Of a stretch of 64,000 nt of DNA, positions 1 to 10,809 are shown one piece after another. Source of the stretch: Papaver somniferum (taxonomy: Eukaryota; Streptophyta; Magnoliopsida; Ranunculales; Papaveraceae); assembly GCF_003573695.1 (NCBI RefSeq), contig NC_039362.1:199122585-199186584 (forward strand), given 5' to 3'. Made by a program: the position numbers and the translations under genes. The notes under the pieces were generated by a model that saw only the letters and a list, made by a program, of their open reading frames with translations, ran no database searches and was not told the origin of the DNA. Position 1 is the stretch's first letter. Every line of letters begins with the position of its first letter.

Positions 1-166
1 TATGATGAATCACCATGGAGTCCTTGAGCTCAACTACACTTATTATACTAGTCCGAGACTTAGCTATAGTAGACTAGAAATCAAGACTTATAGTTTTGAT
101 CACTAACATTGACAAACATGCTTGAGATAGCAATGCATACGAGTTTGACCGAGCAGTGCTCTAACA
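1..166 (-). mobile_element. LTR terminus (family B) cut by window start
   Basis: The segment ends in GAGCAGTGCTCTAACA, the reverse complement of the TGTTAGAGCACTGCTC start shared by the LTRs ending at 31534, 47048 and 51124 and starting at 33670. About 160 bp of near-identity to the copies at 46885-47048 and 50960-51124 shows it is the first part of a minus-strand LTR of the same family. The rest lies outside the window, so I cannot say whether it is a solo LTR or part of a full element. Confidence 0.8.
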
Positions 167-175
167 GAAGCATAG

Positions 176-751
176 ATTGAAAAACCTTGGAGGCACGAAT
201 CGGTTTTCCATATCCTGAAGACCTATCAACCCGATTACGACCCAGCAGTGAATAATGATGATGAAGCTGGTAGTTCCACTAAACCTACTCAACAGACTCA
301 AGCTACTCAAGACAATGAAGCTGATACTATGGATGAAGATTTGGGAAATATGGAAAGGTTTGGTAGCTCCTCATCTACTCATAATTATGAAACCTCTGAC
401 ATATCTCGTAGAAGACGTTATTTCGAACAAACATATGACGTTAGAAGTGGAGGGAGAGATCAAGCAAATAAAAAGGATCGTGAGGCTAAAGCATCGCATA
501 AAGCAGATGAAAAAATGGATAAACTCATCGAACTTCTTGAAACCGCACAAGCACAAAGGGAGGCCAAGTATGAAACGGAGGAAGAGTACTTGAAGAAGAA
601 CATGGAAAATTTGGCACAAACACAACAAAGTGAAGCTGACATGAAGATCCTACGCCAAAACTTGGATGAATTACAGGATTGGGAGAAACCCCTCTACAAA
701 ATACGGAAGAACGAGATTTTGGCCCGTCATGGATTGCCACTTATCCCCTAA
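176..751 (+). pseudogene. Truncated transposon-type protein resembling NAM-associated C-terminal domain
   Basis: An open frame starts just after the LTR end at 166 and runs to a stop at 751. It opens with VFHILKTYQPDYDPA, which looks mid-protein. A Ser/Thr/Gln-rich acidic linker follows, then a highly charged, probably coiled-coil stretch (KADEKMDKLIELLETAQAQ) and a C-terminal piece ending near ARHGLPLIP. There is no good start codon; a GTG lies at 248. The layout resembles the C-terminal half of plant 'no apical meristem-associated' proteins that travel with PIF/Harbinger transposons. That assignment is by general resemblance only. The N-terminal Myb/SANT-like part would be missing, probably removed by the LTR insertion. 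Confidence 0.4.
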
Positions 752-1070
752 ATTAAAGTGATATATTAGTAATAATTTAAGTTATTTAAAAGTAGGATTT
801 CAATTTCAATGTAGTTTTTTATGTTTTAAGTTAGTTTAGAAGTAGGATTTCAAATTCAATGTACTTTTTTATGTTTTAAGTTATTTTAATTTTAATGTAT
901 TTTTTTAATTTCTTCAAAAAACATTGTAACCTTGTTTTGCAATGTAATGGAAAATTTCCCATACTTGAGTAAATTCTCAAATTTTGAAACAAACAACCAT
1001 TGGAAAAAATTTCCAAGCATTTAGAAAATCAAATTCTAAGCAAAAAATAGTCGTCGGTGGAAAAAAAAGG
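752..1070. other. AT-rich non-coding stretch
   Basis: This is a probable 3' flank of the preceding remnant. It contains a short direct duplication around 795-885 (AGTAGGATTTCAA...CAATGTA...TTTTATGTTTTAAGTTA twice). I see no gene. Confidence 0.5.
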
Positions 1071-1252
1071 TCAAGCACTGAATAGTGTGCAGCCAACCTA
1101 TAGCGCTGAATGGAACAACGCCCAGGTTAACGCTGAATAGTTCAGCATTGATGCCTTGGAATAATCCCAAAGCGCTGAATTGTTCAGCGTTGGACCATTT
1201 TTTGAGCGATGAATCATTCAGCGTTTCAATCTCACTGCTAATTGAACTGCGA
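1071..1252. repeat. Array of short palindromic units (CGCTGAAT/ATTCAGCG)
   Basis: Four or so units, each about 20 bp, have the form CGCTGAAT-N2-TTCAGCG: near 1128-1150 (AACGCTGAATAGTTCAGCATT), near 1170-1191 (AGCGCTGAATTGTTCAGCGTT), near 1204-1225 (GCGATGAATCATTCAGCG), and degenerate half-units at 1075-1120. Each could fold on itself. The flanking TIRs, if any, were not found. Confidence 0.6.
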
Positions 1253-1390
1253 GCACTTGCTATGAGAGCGAAGTAATGTTAACTTTTAACCCACATTTTT
1301 TTTATTTGCAACACTTTTTGGCCAATCTAGCAGCTCAATCTAGCCCATAGGGGTTAGCCTTGGGATATATCTTGATTCTTCTTAAAAAAA

Positions 1391-1861
1391 TTGAACCATG
1401 TTTTAGGGCATACCATATAAAGACAAAACCGGGTTATTAGATAGTAATCTTAAAAACCCCTTATCCATATATTTTTCCTAATGCCAAAACTTCTCTTATT
1501 TACATTTTTTATTTTCTTTTATTTTTAAAATCTTTAAAAAATAAATTATTTTTAAATTATTTTTTTTTACTTTTTAAATTTTAAATCGAATATTTTTAAT
1601 TTACTTTTTTATTTGTTATATGGAAGAGAGAAGGGAGAAAAAATTCAAATTTTTTTCTTTAAAGAAAAAAACAGAAAAAATTAAATTAAGAAAAACTTAT
1701 TTTAAAAAAATCAAAAAAAATTAAATGACAAAATAGAAAAGGAAAATTCATAAGTTCATTTAGGGTAAGTAAGTAATTTATATATCTTTGAATACCCTTA
1801 TCACCACACCCTAGATAGTAAGTTCAAAAATTTTCTTGTATGCTCTAAAACATGGTTCAAA
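1391..1861. mobile_element. Non-autonomous TIR element, 471 bp
   Basis: Inverted termini read TTGAACCATGTTTTAGGGCA on the left and TGCTCTAAAACATGGTTCAA on the right, over about 25 bp. The interior is AT-rich and non-coding. Subterminal sequence (ATAAAGACAAAACCGGGTTA, then ACCCCTTATCC) resembles the subterminal part of the neighbouring element at 1970-3232, so both probably belong to one superfamily. Flanking A/T runs make the target duplication unclear. Confidence 0.6.
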
Positions 1862-2204
1862 ATTTTCTGGTCAAATTGCATTTGGCATACAAGAGTGGTT
1901 TCTAAGTAACCCATAATGGGCCTATAATAGATATCTGGGCCCAATTTTAACACTTTCCGCACTTCCAAAGAACCCTGATTTTGGGCATACTGAAATCTTA
2001 CTAGGCATACTGCATAAAGACAAAAAAAGGTTGTGAAATAGCAAAATTAGATTACCCCTTAACCCAAAAAAAATTTAATGGCAAATCTGCCCTTTACGTA
2101 TTAGTGTCAGTAATATTGATTAGTGATTAAATATTTTTTTTAGTGATTAAGATAATTTTCAGAATTATAAAGGTTGTTTAGATGATTTTTTGGATCATGG
2201 TTCG

Positions 2205-2715
2205 GCGAAACAGGTTGAGGTTCGGCTCACATCTATGAGCAGAATCTACCAATTAATGAACGGTTCGGCTCACTGAATCTGTTTACTGCATGTGCCAAAC
2301 CTATAATTTTCAATTCCAACCCTTTTGCTAGACACTAGTTCGGCTTATATGAAAGTTTCATAGTAAGCCGAACAACATCCTAAATAGCTCGGAAAAAAAT
2401 AATTACTGGTTCGACTTATATTTCGAAAATCGTATGAGCCGAACATCAATTTGTTATTTTTTGGGTTAAAATATTGTTATTGGTTCGGCACATATTGAGA
2501 ATATCGTAATAGCCGAACCTCGTAAATGCGCTAGGTTCGGCACATATTATGATTATCGAATACGCCGAACTCCTATGCATCTCTATCTGTGACTAGGTTC
2601 GGCTTGAAATTACATGAAATTTCATGCCGAACTGTTCATATACACTTACAGGAAGCTTTTGTGAAGAACAGTTCGGCTAAAAACGCAACTCAATTTTGAG
2701 TCGAATCCAACACTG
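2205..2715. repeat. Tandem hairpin array, stem motif GTTCGGC/GCCGAAC
   Basis: Five clear stem-loop units share the ends GGTTCGGC...GCCGAACC: 2338-2373, 2409-2444, 2482-2519, 2533-2570 and 2596-2632. Degenerate half-units lie at 2211-2275 and 2670-2705. Each is 36-38 bp with a largely self-complementary interior (for example TTATATGAAAGTTTCATAGTAA), spaced about 62-73 bp start to start. The stems are more conserved than the spacers. Confidence 0.8.
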
Positions 2716-2721
2716 TAACCG

Positions 2722-2944
2722 TCATTTAATCGATGAAAAACAGCAAATAGGAGATTGGGTTTGTAAAACTTGCTTTCTTATCCTCATTTCCGGAGTTGGA
2801 GATGCAGTTGGTTCAATTTCTGGTTCAATTGGTGCTTGATTTTCAGTTTCTACACCTTCATCTTCAATTGGTTCTTCTTCTTCAATTGATGGATTAGAAG
2901 ACGATTTGGTTTGTCTAGTCCCTGCTTTTCTTTGTACGAGTCAT
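2722..2944 (-). pseudogene. Acidic Glu/Pro-rich coding remnant inside TIR element
   Basis: Read on the minus strand from an ATG at 2944, the sequence starts MTRTKKS and hits a stop. Allowing for one extra A in the run near 2925, it becomes a Glu/Pro-rich frame (NPSIEEEEPIEDEGVETEN) down to a stop at 2722. It may be a captured host exon, as in Pack-MULEs, or an element-specific leader. I do not recognise the source. Confidence 0.35.
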
Positions 2945-3240
2945 TATGTGGTTGAGTTTAATCGACGATCAAATTTTTACGAATCGACAATTAATCACGA
3001 TGATGAATTTTTTTTTTCGCAGGAGGGGGAAGAGTTCGGCTAGAGGAGGAGGAAGAAGAAGAGATGGTAAGGGAAACTGATTTTGATTTTTTAGAAAACT
3101 GATTTTAGATTTTTGTATTAAGGGTATATAGGTAATTGAACTATCCATAGGGTACCCCTTATAAGGTCACCCAAGATGGGATTATTGTTTTGTATGCCTA
3201 GAAAGATTTAGGTATGCCCAAAATTAGGGTTCCTTCCAAA

Positions 3241-3600
3241 TTGAGTTCTAGATGTCGGATTTGAGTGATTCCACGTGTCATTATCTAGTCACATGACCAT
3301 GTAGCTCGACGTTACTTTTGCCACATTTACAATAGTGTATCGATTATGTAAGTTTTGCATATTGCTAGGCAATAGGGATGGCATGTTGAAATACACACCA
3401 GCAAATTGCTCGAGGACATGTTGTTAAGAGGCTCAAAACCAACTGCTTAGTACTGCGAAAATGAATTCATGGTTTGTTAAAATACACACCGGAAAATTGC
3501 TCCAGTACATGTTATTAAGAGGCAAAAGGAATGAATATAGTAGTTGCTAAATAGGCACAAAGAGTAGAGAGAAGGTGGCTCTGATCCGTCATCGTGATTT
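3241..3600. repeat. Non-coding DNA with diverged ~95-bp tandem duplication
   Basis: The block AAATACACACC-AGCAAATTGCTC-GAGGACATGTTGTTAAGAGGC at about 3389-3433 recurs at about 3479-3525 with a few changes. A related stretch sits at 12005-12050, downstream of the receptor kinase gene. It is probably part of an old duplication of that gene's downstream region. Confidence 0.5.
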
Positions 3601-4168
3601 CACATTTTCTTGACAATTCTCAGATGCAATTTCATCAATATCATAATAATTTTTGAATTTCTTACTCAATCATCATTATTTTACTAAGATTCTTCATTGT
3701 TTTTCTTACCAATTTGTGGTTCTCCATTACTAAATTCGGTACTAAAGATATTTATAGAACTAAGATTATCAACATTAGCATTCAAAGTATCCGAAGAGAT
3801 TCAAACATATCTCCACCCCGCCTACATTTCTTACGGACCAAAATACTGATACTCAGTATCAAACTTACAACCAGAAACCCAATCTTAAAAGAAATTACCG
3901 ATTTTCACAACCAAAAACTATCCATCATCAACTTCACAAAGAGCACTAAAACTACCTACTATCAGCAAAAAGCAACACAAACTTCACTTACCAAGATCGG
4001 CCGAAAAGAGAAAAAAAAAACAAGAATCCTTTTACCAACATCAACTGCAGATTCAAGAAGACTAGGAGTAAGCTTAGAGTAAGCCACGTTGGAAAAACTT
4101 GCTGATCATTATCAAACTTTTTTCAAAGTCTGAAAATATGGTTGTTCTCTATACCCCAAAGGAGAACT
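3601..4168. other. No convincing gene
   Basis: AT-rich sequence. A 122-codon frame at 3714-4082 is Ile/Thr/Lys-rich with no domain character, so I treat it as chance. Confidence 0.5.
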
Positions 4169-4907
4169 CTAAAATTCCTCCTCATCGTAACTCCAGTCCT
4201 CATCTTCCTCATACCGTTTACTGCAACTGTTGCCTGATGGAGCAGGGGAAGTATCATCATCGCCTGATGACGAGCTCTCATCATCACTATCTTCTTCATC
4301 CCCTTCGTCACTGGAAACTTCAGGGAGATCTTCATCAGATTCACTGGATGATGCTTCAGGAGCGGCTCTGGGATATACTCTCACAAGGGCTTGTATTTCA
4401 ACTCTGGGTTCTCCCTCCTACATGGTTCTGGCAAATATATCTGGATTGGCTCTCTTAAATTCAAACCGTCTTCGCAGTTTCCAATCCAGATATCGCTGCA
4501 TCTTTTGTTTGTCCTCTACAGCATCAGAATCCTCTTCAGTGGTGTTTATCTCCTCCAATGGATATTCAAACCCTGCATCAGAATCTACCTGAGAATCACT
4601 CTCAGTCGCACTGCCATACTTGGGCCCTTTCTGGCGCTTCTGAGACCTCTCCTCCTCTTTCCGATCAGCCCTTTCATTATGCTTGGGTAACCATGCAGCA
4701 AAAAGTGATTCAGTTTCCTCTTTTTCCTCTCTTCCTCTTCTCTCCGTCGCTGAGCCTCCTCACTTGCTCGCCTATTTATCTCACCCTGAACTTCATATCT
4801 CAATCTCATCAATTCATCCATTTCAAGTGAAAAACTTGAGCTCTGGCTCGGTTATATTGATCGGAATCGGCAGAAACTTCCAGAATGGGGTTACTGGAAC
4901 TGGCCAT
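4169..4907 (-). pseudogene. Broken acidic/charged protein gene, probably transposon-derived
   Basis: On the minus strand an ATG at 4907 starts MASSSNPILEVSADSDQYNR. Coherent coding then continues in other frames: MDELMRLRYEVQGEINRRAS with a Glu/Arg-rich coiled-coil stretch, then FEYPLEEINTTEEDSDAVED, a basic segment, and an acidic Ser/Asp tail (SSSESDEDLPEVSSDEGDEE) ending at 4169. There is at least one frameshift near 4815, another near 4600, and an in-frame TAG at about 4420. The composition suggests a transposon-encoded accessory protein, but I do not recognise the family. Confidence 0.55.
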
Positions 4908-5969
4908 ATCTTGAATTTTTTTCTCTAAACCTTCCCCTTTCTGGTAAATCTGCTAATGGATATGCTAATTTTCTCCAAAACCCCCTTTTAAAGACACAAA
5001 TTGGTCTATTAACTACCATTTATGGCTTTTGGTTATCAGTCACGTCGCTTGGTTAGTCACGTCCCTTCAAAGCCATGTGTATTCCCTTCCATTTCATCAT
5101 CATAATTACCTTATAGAAACCTATTTTTAACACCTAACCGTTTCATTAGCCATAAATCCCTTTGGAACTGCCTTCAAGTGGAGTATTGGTAGGTCATCTA
5201 ACTCTTGCCAAGTTTTTTGGGGTCTAATTAAAATATCGTGTTTTATGCAGATTAGAAGAATGCAGCATCAGTTGAGAGGCACCATTGCGGTTTGGGGAAT
5301 GTCTGCCAGATGAGTTACTAGATCTACTACCAAACCTAAGCCTTCAATTGATCTACAACAACCCTTTCAAAACCATCAATTACAACATAATATTTCCCTC
5401 CATTCCCATCTTTATTTCCCAGCCAACAATTTTACTACCATTATTACCTTTGGCAGTTTGTACCATCATACCTACGTTATTCTAAAAAAGACAAACCTAT
5501 TAAATATCCACCAACCCTAAACTGCGTCAAGTTTATATGCCATTCTTTTCCATCCCAGGAAAACCTACAATGTATTATTGGGTTTGTCCTTACTTGGCTT
5601 CCTTATCACCAAACTCACGTGAATATCTCAAATCTGAAGGTGCCCATAAAGCATGGATACGAAAGTGACGTCTCGTATGATAAACCCCTTCCCCAACATA
5701 GTCTTTGCAGTATCATAACATCTACCTTACACCAATTTTCTCATGAAAACTGTTCAAATTTTAGTCAACAGACTTCTCATTCCCTCTTTAAGGTTCAAAC
5801 ATATAAACAAACAAAACACTCTTGCCTTTTCTTCATCCACTTTGTCTGTGATCAATATCAGTACAATACCAACAAGAGAATCCTTTATCTACAACTGTTT
5901 TTTATATTAGTTATCTGCAACACTGATCTCAATCAAACTATATTCATATATATCCAATTCTCTTACCTG
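4908..5969. other. Non-coding; may include the 5' leader of the LINE
   Basis: No supported gene. Sequence from roughly 5600 onward may be the 5' UTR of the downstream LINE, but no target-site duplication could be paired with its tail. Confidence 0.4.
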
Positions 5970-7307
5970 ATGGAGTTATCAAACTCTACAGAAAACCCTC
6001 AAAAATTAGACCAAGATATTCAAACCCTGTCCGCTCAAATGGCTGAGAAATTAACTTTACCATCCTCTCTTGCGGAAACAGTGCCCATTGACAAAAAAGT
6101 TGTTCTAGATGAATCTGATAGTAACTTTAAATGGTGTATGGTGGGATGCTTATGTTGTGAAACATTGGTTCCTACATCCTCAATCCGTTTCTACATATGC
6201 AATAATTGGCCTTTATCTCAACCTCCTACTGTCACAACATTTAGTGGATTGAAAAGCAAAGTTCTCATTCGTTTCTTAGCTGAAGATGATTTCAACAGAA
6301 TGAATTCTCAAAGACCCTTGTTTGTTGCGGTTATTTAATGGTGTTAAAAGTGGTTCCAACTGAAGGATGACCAGCAAATCATCAACTCCACCTGTATAAA
6401 GAGATAATGTGGTTTATATTATGCAACATTCCAAATGAATGTAAAGAATATGAAGATCTTCAGAAACTTACTTTCAAAATAGGTGAACTAATTGAAGCTC
6501 AAGATCCTTTTGGTAAACATCCACTAAAGAAGAATGTCAAGGTGTGTATCAGAATTCCAGTGCATAAAAGCATTACCAGTAGGCATTCCTCTCTTTACCA
6601 GTGGCAGAACTCAACAATTTTTGATTGAATGTGGATACGTCAAAGTTCCAAGGTACTTCTGCACTTCATATGGAGTTCTTGATCATAAAGATCAAAACTG
6701 TCCATCTTGGAAATTGAAGCAGAAAAAAATTAAAGAAATTGAAGCTTCTAGCAGCAAGTATGTTCTTCCGTTTGTCTCAAGGCTAATGATGCCACCTCCA
6801 AAGGTAAACAAGCATGTAGACTCTTCCTCTACTGCTTTGACAGATACCATCATGCAACAAACTGAGATTGTGCCAGAAACTCAAATTGAATCACCTGCTA
6901 TCACATTTTGCAACAAAGGAAAAGCTAAGGACATTGATCAGAGAATGGAAAATACTACTCATAAAGGTTTATCAAATACTTTTCAGATGGGTCCCTTTGT
7001 AAACAGATCAACTACTCTGAAGATATTTGATGTCGGTCCTGTCCAACAACAATCGACTCAGCTGGATAATGGTTTACCAATCATTTTTAAACAGGTTACT
7101 ACTCAAAATGTTATTGTTGAAGCTTCTATTTCTGGTTCTGAGCCAATTCCTAGTGGTCCGATCCATACTACCAACTCTTCAAGAAGATTCAAAACTGCTA
7201 CTGCTTCAAATACCAACCCCATCATTACTAGAGGAGCTCTTAACACAACTGAGCATGATGCTTTAGCAAATCTCAAAAAAAAAAGATTAACCCCAGGGCT
7301 GATTTGA
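5970..7307 (+). pseudogene. LINE ORF1 (DUF4283-like plus zinc knuckle), frameshifted
   Basis: The frame begins MELSNSTENPQKLDQDIQTL and runs through NNWPLSQPPTVTTFSGLKSK and FLAEDDFNRMNSQRPLF, typical of the DUF4283 region of plant LINE ORF1 proteins. Frame changes follow near 6340 and 6620. At about 6650-6705 lies a zinc-knuckle-like motif, CTSYGVLDHKDQNC: in the CX2CX4HX4C pattern the second Cys is Tyr, so zinc binding is probably lost. A Ser/Thr-rich low-complexity tail follows. In intact relatives ORF1 binds RNA in the LINE RNP. Confidence 0.75.
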
Positions 7308-8104
7308 GAAAACGTACAAGAGCTAATTCTAGCTTGGTAAGTATAGTGGTCATTCCTAAAGAACATGACACCACTAAACCTGATTATGCTCAATTGTGTC
7401 CCCCAATTACCAAATTGGGGGATTTACCTACCATCGATCTTTGTACCCGTTCTCTCAATACCCAACCTGTGATTAATTCTTATGGGATCTACAATGTACA
7501 TGCTGACAATCCCCCAAACAACAATGGTGTCCGCAATAATTCACATCTCAATGCTGCTACTTCTAGTCTCGATTCTTCCCAAAATGCTTCTCAAAGTGGT
7601 GATGATACCAGTGCTTCTCTTGGAGGTGGGTCTGACTCTACCACTCATGTAAATCAACATCACCCAACCCCTTTAATTGATACTGCTATTAGTACTATAA
7701 ACCAATTCCCTTTCAATAACATCAATCTGATTGCTTGGAACATTAGAGGTTTTGGAAAAAAAATCTGCTAATAAGGAACTTAGTCTACTATGTAGGATGT
7801 CAACCCTGACATTATTTTTCTCTCCGAAACAAAAATGAACAACGATATGGCACCTAGAAAGCTAAAAAAACATGGGATTCCCTTGTACCTTTAATATCCC
7901 TAGTGTTGGTAGAAGTGGTGGCCTTGCCCTTGCTTGGAAAAAGGAAATTCATCTCAACATTGTTACATCCAGTATGAGGGGTATCTATGTTACATCTACT
8001 GACATCGTTCACTTTAAGACTTGTCATATTAATTTTATGTATGGTGAACCTAATAGTATTTACAAAATTCTTACTGGCCACTTGATAGTCTGTACTGAGA
8101 AACA
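7304..8104 (+). pseudogene. LINE ORF2 start: endonuclease fragment
   Basis: A Ser/Thr/Asn-rich leader is followed by INLIAWNIRGFGKK at about 7725-7765, the N-terminal signature of the plant LINE APE-type endonuclease (the Asn of WNIRG is a metal/DNA-contact residue). Later frames carry NPDIIFLSETKM (about 7800-7835), with the catalytic Glu of the SETK motif. Frame breaks at about 7765 and beyond, together with the missing C-terminal half, make it non-functional. Confidence 0.7.
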
Positions 8105-8820
8105 AGTTCAATTATCTTATCCCCAAGGTTTTAGGAAGGCTGAATTAAATAATCTGGCTATGCTAGCTAGGAATGCCTGGAGAATCCTGAAAAATCCTAA
8201 TTGCTTATTGACCACTGTTCTGAAGGCTAGATACTTTCCTAGAACTGATTTCTTGAATGCCAAGTGCACTGGTAAGTGCTCTTGGACTTGGAAGTGTCTA
8301 CATGCCATCAAAGCACTAATTAAGACTTTCATTTCCTGAATAGTTGGGGATGGCCAATTTATTGACCCATGGTGTGACAAATGGATACCTACTCTAGGTT
8401 CTGCTACACCCAACCCTCTAGTTCCCCATGATCCTATCATTAAAATGTTCATAAGATTATCACTATTCCCTTAATCCAGCTTTGCACTCCTGATAGGAGG
8501 GCTTGGGATCTTTCAAAGAATGGCAAGTTTCCTTCTAATATGCCTACATGGGGCCGGGCTCAGAGGTCTTAGGCCCTCCCCTTGTAAAAATCTTTAGAAG
8601 CGTATCTGGAAAGTCAGAGTTCCTTACAGAATTCAAGTTTTTATTTGGAGAGCAGCTAGAAATGTTTTGCCCTCCAGAACAATCCTTCACACTAGAATGC
8701 CTATGCATAGTGTGGATTAACCTAGGTGTAGTGATCCTCATGAAACTATTATGCATGCTTTGGTCCTTTGTCCCTTTGCTAGCAGAGTCTGGTTCATTTC
8801 TGATTTCAGCATAAACACCT
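8105..8820 (+). pseudogene. LINE ORF2 post-RT region (zf-RVT)
   Basis: The sequence GFRKAELNNLAMLARNAWRI followed by LKARYFPRTDFLNAKC is the standard C-terminal flank of plant LINE reverse transcriptases. VGDGQFIDPWCDKWIPTLG and a zinc-binding stretch ending HETIMHALVLCPFASRVW (about 8740-8790) come next. At least three frame changes are needed to read it. It joins directly to endonuclease sequence upstream, so the RT catalytic core (the FADD region) is absent. Confidence 0.7.
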
Positions 8821-9009
8821 ATTTTTTTTCAAAACAAGTCCTTCATTGATTGGCTTCTCTTCTGGTTAACTGACCCTCAGTCTAAACTCCCTGATGAAGA
8901 TCAAAGTTTTTTTGTTGCTATCTTATGGTCTCTTTGGACTAGTAGAAACAATTTCATCTTCCAAAATATTTCTGAAAACCATACTACTGTCCTAGCTAGA
9001 GCCAAAGCT

Positions 9010-9552
9010 ATGCTTCTCACTAGGAAAACTAGTTCGACTGTTTCTGCTACTACTTTTGTCAGTATTTGTGATAAATGGATACCCCCCTCCTTTGGTTGGA
9101 TTAAATGTAATACTGATGGTTCCTTTGATGATATCTCTGGAGCAAATGGTGCAGGGTATGTGATGCGGGATTTCTCAAGAAAAGCAACCTTTTGTGCGTC
9201 CTTAGTCTTTGAAGTTCATTCTGCTGAGGAAGCTGAAGCAAGAGCCATCTGGGCAGTTATGAAGAAAGCCTTGGAGCAACAGTTAACTCATATCATCATT
9301 GAAAGTGACGCAAAATCTCTCATCGATCAATTTTCAGCTGGGAAGTTTGAAGGGGATTCGTGTATGAATGCTATCTTTAAGGACATTCAATTTTTCTCTT
9401 CTAAGTTAGTTGCCTGTGTTTTTAGCTTTCAACCTCGTTACTGTAACTCTGTAGCTCATGAACTCGCTCTGTGGGCTAAGAAAAACAATTCTACTATGTA
9501 CTGGTTTGCCCCTCTTGTTTGGCTTCTACCAACAGTTGAGGAGGACCATTAG
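9010..9552 (+). pseudogene. LINE ORF2 C-terminal RNase H domain (RVT_3 type)
   Basis: A 180-codon open frame holds a complete plant-LINE RNase H: first Asp in KCNTDGSFDD, Glu in SAEEAEARAIWAV, second Asp in ESDAKSLIDQF, and a His-containing end NSVAHELALWAK. The four acidic/His positions of this fold look kept, so this domain decayed least. In the parent element it would remove RNA from the cDNA hybrid. The frame is open but depends on a dead upstream ORF2. Confidence 0.8.
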
Positions 9553-9739
9553 CCTTTTTGAAAGCCTTTACTTATTAAAAAAAATAAAAAATTGCTCAGA
9601 GTAGTTGTAGCATGAGCACCAAGAAGATATTCAACCTGCAGTATGATACTGCCTTCTTTTGATAAATGAATATAAACCTTAGTTTCTTTGCATCAGAAAA
9701 GGGAGAAAGTTTCCAACACCAAAGAACATCTAGTTCCGC

Positions 9740-10060
9740 ACTTGAGCAAAAAAATATAAACGAGACGAATTTCACTCATTTTCTTTTTAGATTTGTATTG
9801 TAAGAATAAAAATTAACATCAGACAGGACTCTGGCTCAGGGCAGGCTTAGCAGTACCAATTATTGAAGTAAATGTAGCTACTGCAGTCTGAGGAAGTAAT
9901 ACTCTAAGATATTGTCTGTGGAAGTAATACTCTAATATACCTTGGCGTAAAATTTGAGTGCCATTTTTCAATTATTTGAAACCATTTTGGCAATGCTGGA
10001 AGACGAATACAGTAATGATGATGCAGAAAAACTTGAGACACTAAGCCCAAACTTATACAT
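9740..10060 (-). pseudogene. Duplicated stub of the receptor kinase 3' end
   Basis: The segment matches 12310-12580, the last codons and 3' flank of the LRR receptor kinase gene, with scattered changes. Examples are the shared runs GGACTCTGGCT and TTTTTCAATTATTTGAAACC and the 30-bp stretch around 10000-10030 (GCTGGAAGACGAATACAGTA). In the minus frame it encodes SSFSASSLLYSSSSIAK, against TSFSASSLLYSSSSIAK in the intact gene. The frame is lost upstream of about 10060. It is a truncated, non-functional duplicate; the matching flank at 3380-3530 may be part of the same duplication. Confidence 0.7.
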
Positions 10061-10809
10061 GAAAATTGGCTGAGACTGTGTTGTGGAGCATAGTGCCGTT
10101 GTCAAGGTTAGCTCTTGCATTTGCATAGTTTGAACCTGTGACACTAAAAGAATCCAGTGCAGGCAGACCATATAATGCAGGTAAAAGGATCCAACTCAAT
10201 AAGATTCGAAAAAAAGGAGTTTAACTCTGGAACATTGTAGTTTGCAAAGTATACCAAACTTGAACTCAAATTTCAAAGACCCAACATATATTGATGAAAC
10301 CTGGTATGTGTAACAAATTTGGAGACAAATTCAACCGATAAGACACCCTGCTTAAGATATTTGGTGCTATCCAATTCTCATCCAAACTGTCCATGTAAAC
10401 CTGCTCTATTTTCATACATCTACGCGTGTTTTCCTTCTAACCACTTACTATTCAACCTAATGTTTCTGTATACACTTTCTTTTTCTTCCAATGAACAGAT
10501 TTAACAAATTAAACTGATAAACCAGTTGTCTCAAAATGACAACATATACATATAAGGATAAACTTCCTCGTTCTGTGTCCAAAAAATAATCTTGGTACTG
10601 ATGGATTAGAAACCAACACGCATATAGTCTATGAACCTCATATACTTTGTTAAAACATTGAAAAACTAGACATAAACACAAGCAACGTCAAATTTGGTTA
10701 CCTATACATGTCTATCAAATGATGCCAAGAAGAATCAACAAATAGACTCCACAGAATAATTGACGAAGCTACTTTCTGCAGTATTTCCCTGCACATACTA
10801 AATGGATTC
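10061..10809. other. Intergenic, no supported gene
   Basis: AT-rich sequence between the duplicated stub and the F-box gene remnant. Short frames on both strands look random. Confidence 0.5.

Larger units (their letters stand above)
1970..3232. mobile_element. TIR element (Mutator- or hAT-like) carrying a hairpin array
   Basis: Termini are GAACCCTGATTTTGGGCATA on the left and the near-perfect inverted copy ending CCCAAAATTAGGGTTC on the right; the TIRs run about 42 bp. A perfect 8-bp direct repeat CTTCCAAA flanks the element at 1962-1969 and 3233-3240, which closes it as one 1263-bp insertion. No transposase is visible. Inside are an array of hairpin units (2205-2715) and a short acidic coding remnant on the minus strand (2722-2944). 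A long TIR with an 8-9 bp duplication fits Mutator-like non-autonomous elements; hAT is the alternative. Confidence 0.8.
5970..9592 (+). mobile_element. Decayed L1-type LINE with internal deletion
   Basis: The order of domains is that of plant L1/RTE-class LINEs: an ORF1 with a DUF4283-like start and zinc knuckle, the start of an APE-type endonuclease, then the post-RT zinc-binding region and a C-terminal RNase H. Almost all of the reverse transcriptase is missing: endonuclease sequence joins straight to zf-RVT sequence near 8105. Several frameshifts and stops confirm it is dead. It ends in a short A-rich tail (about 9575-9592) after the RNase H stop. The 5' boundary is uncertain. Confidence 0.8.

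Noticed and set aside
3714..4082. 122-codon frame
   Set aside because: No domain character or codon bias, AT-driven composition, no splice or neighbour support.
4230..4592. A 120-codon + strand frame rich in Ser (SSSSLSSSSPSSLETS)
   Set aside because: It is the antisense of the acidic Ser/Asp pseudogene on the minus strand; the minus reading is coherent across several blocks and this is not.
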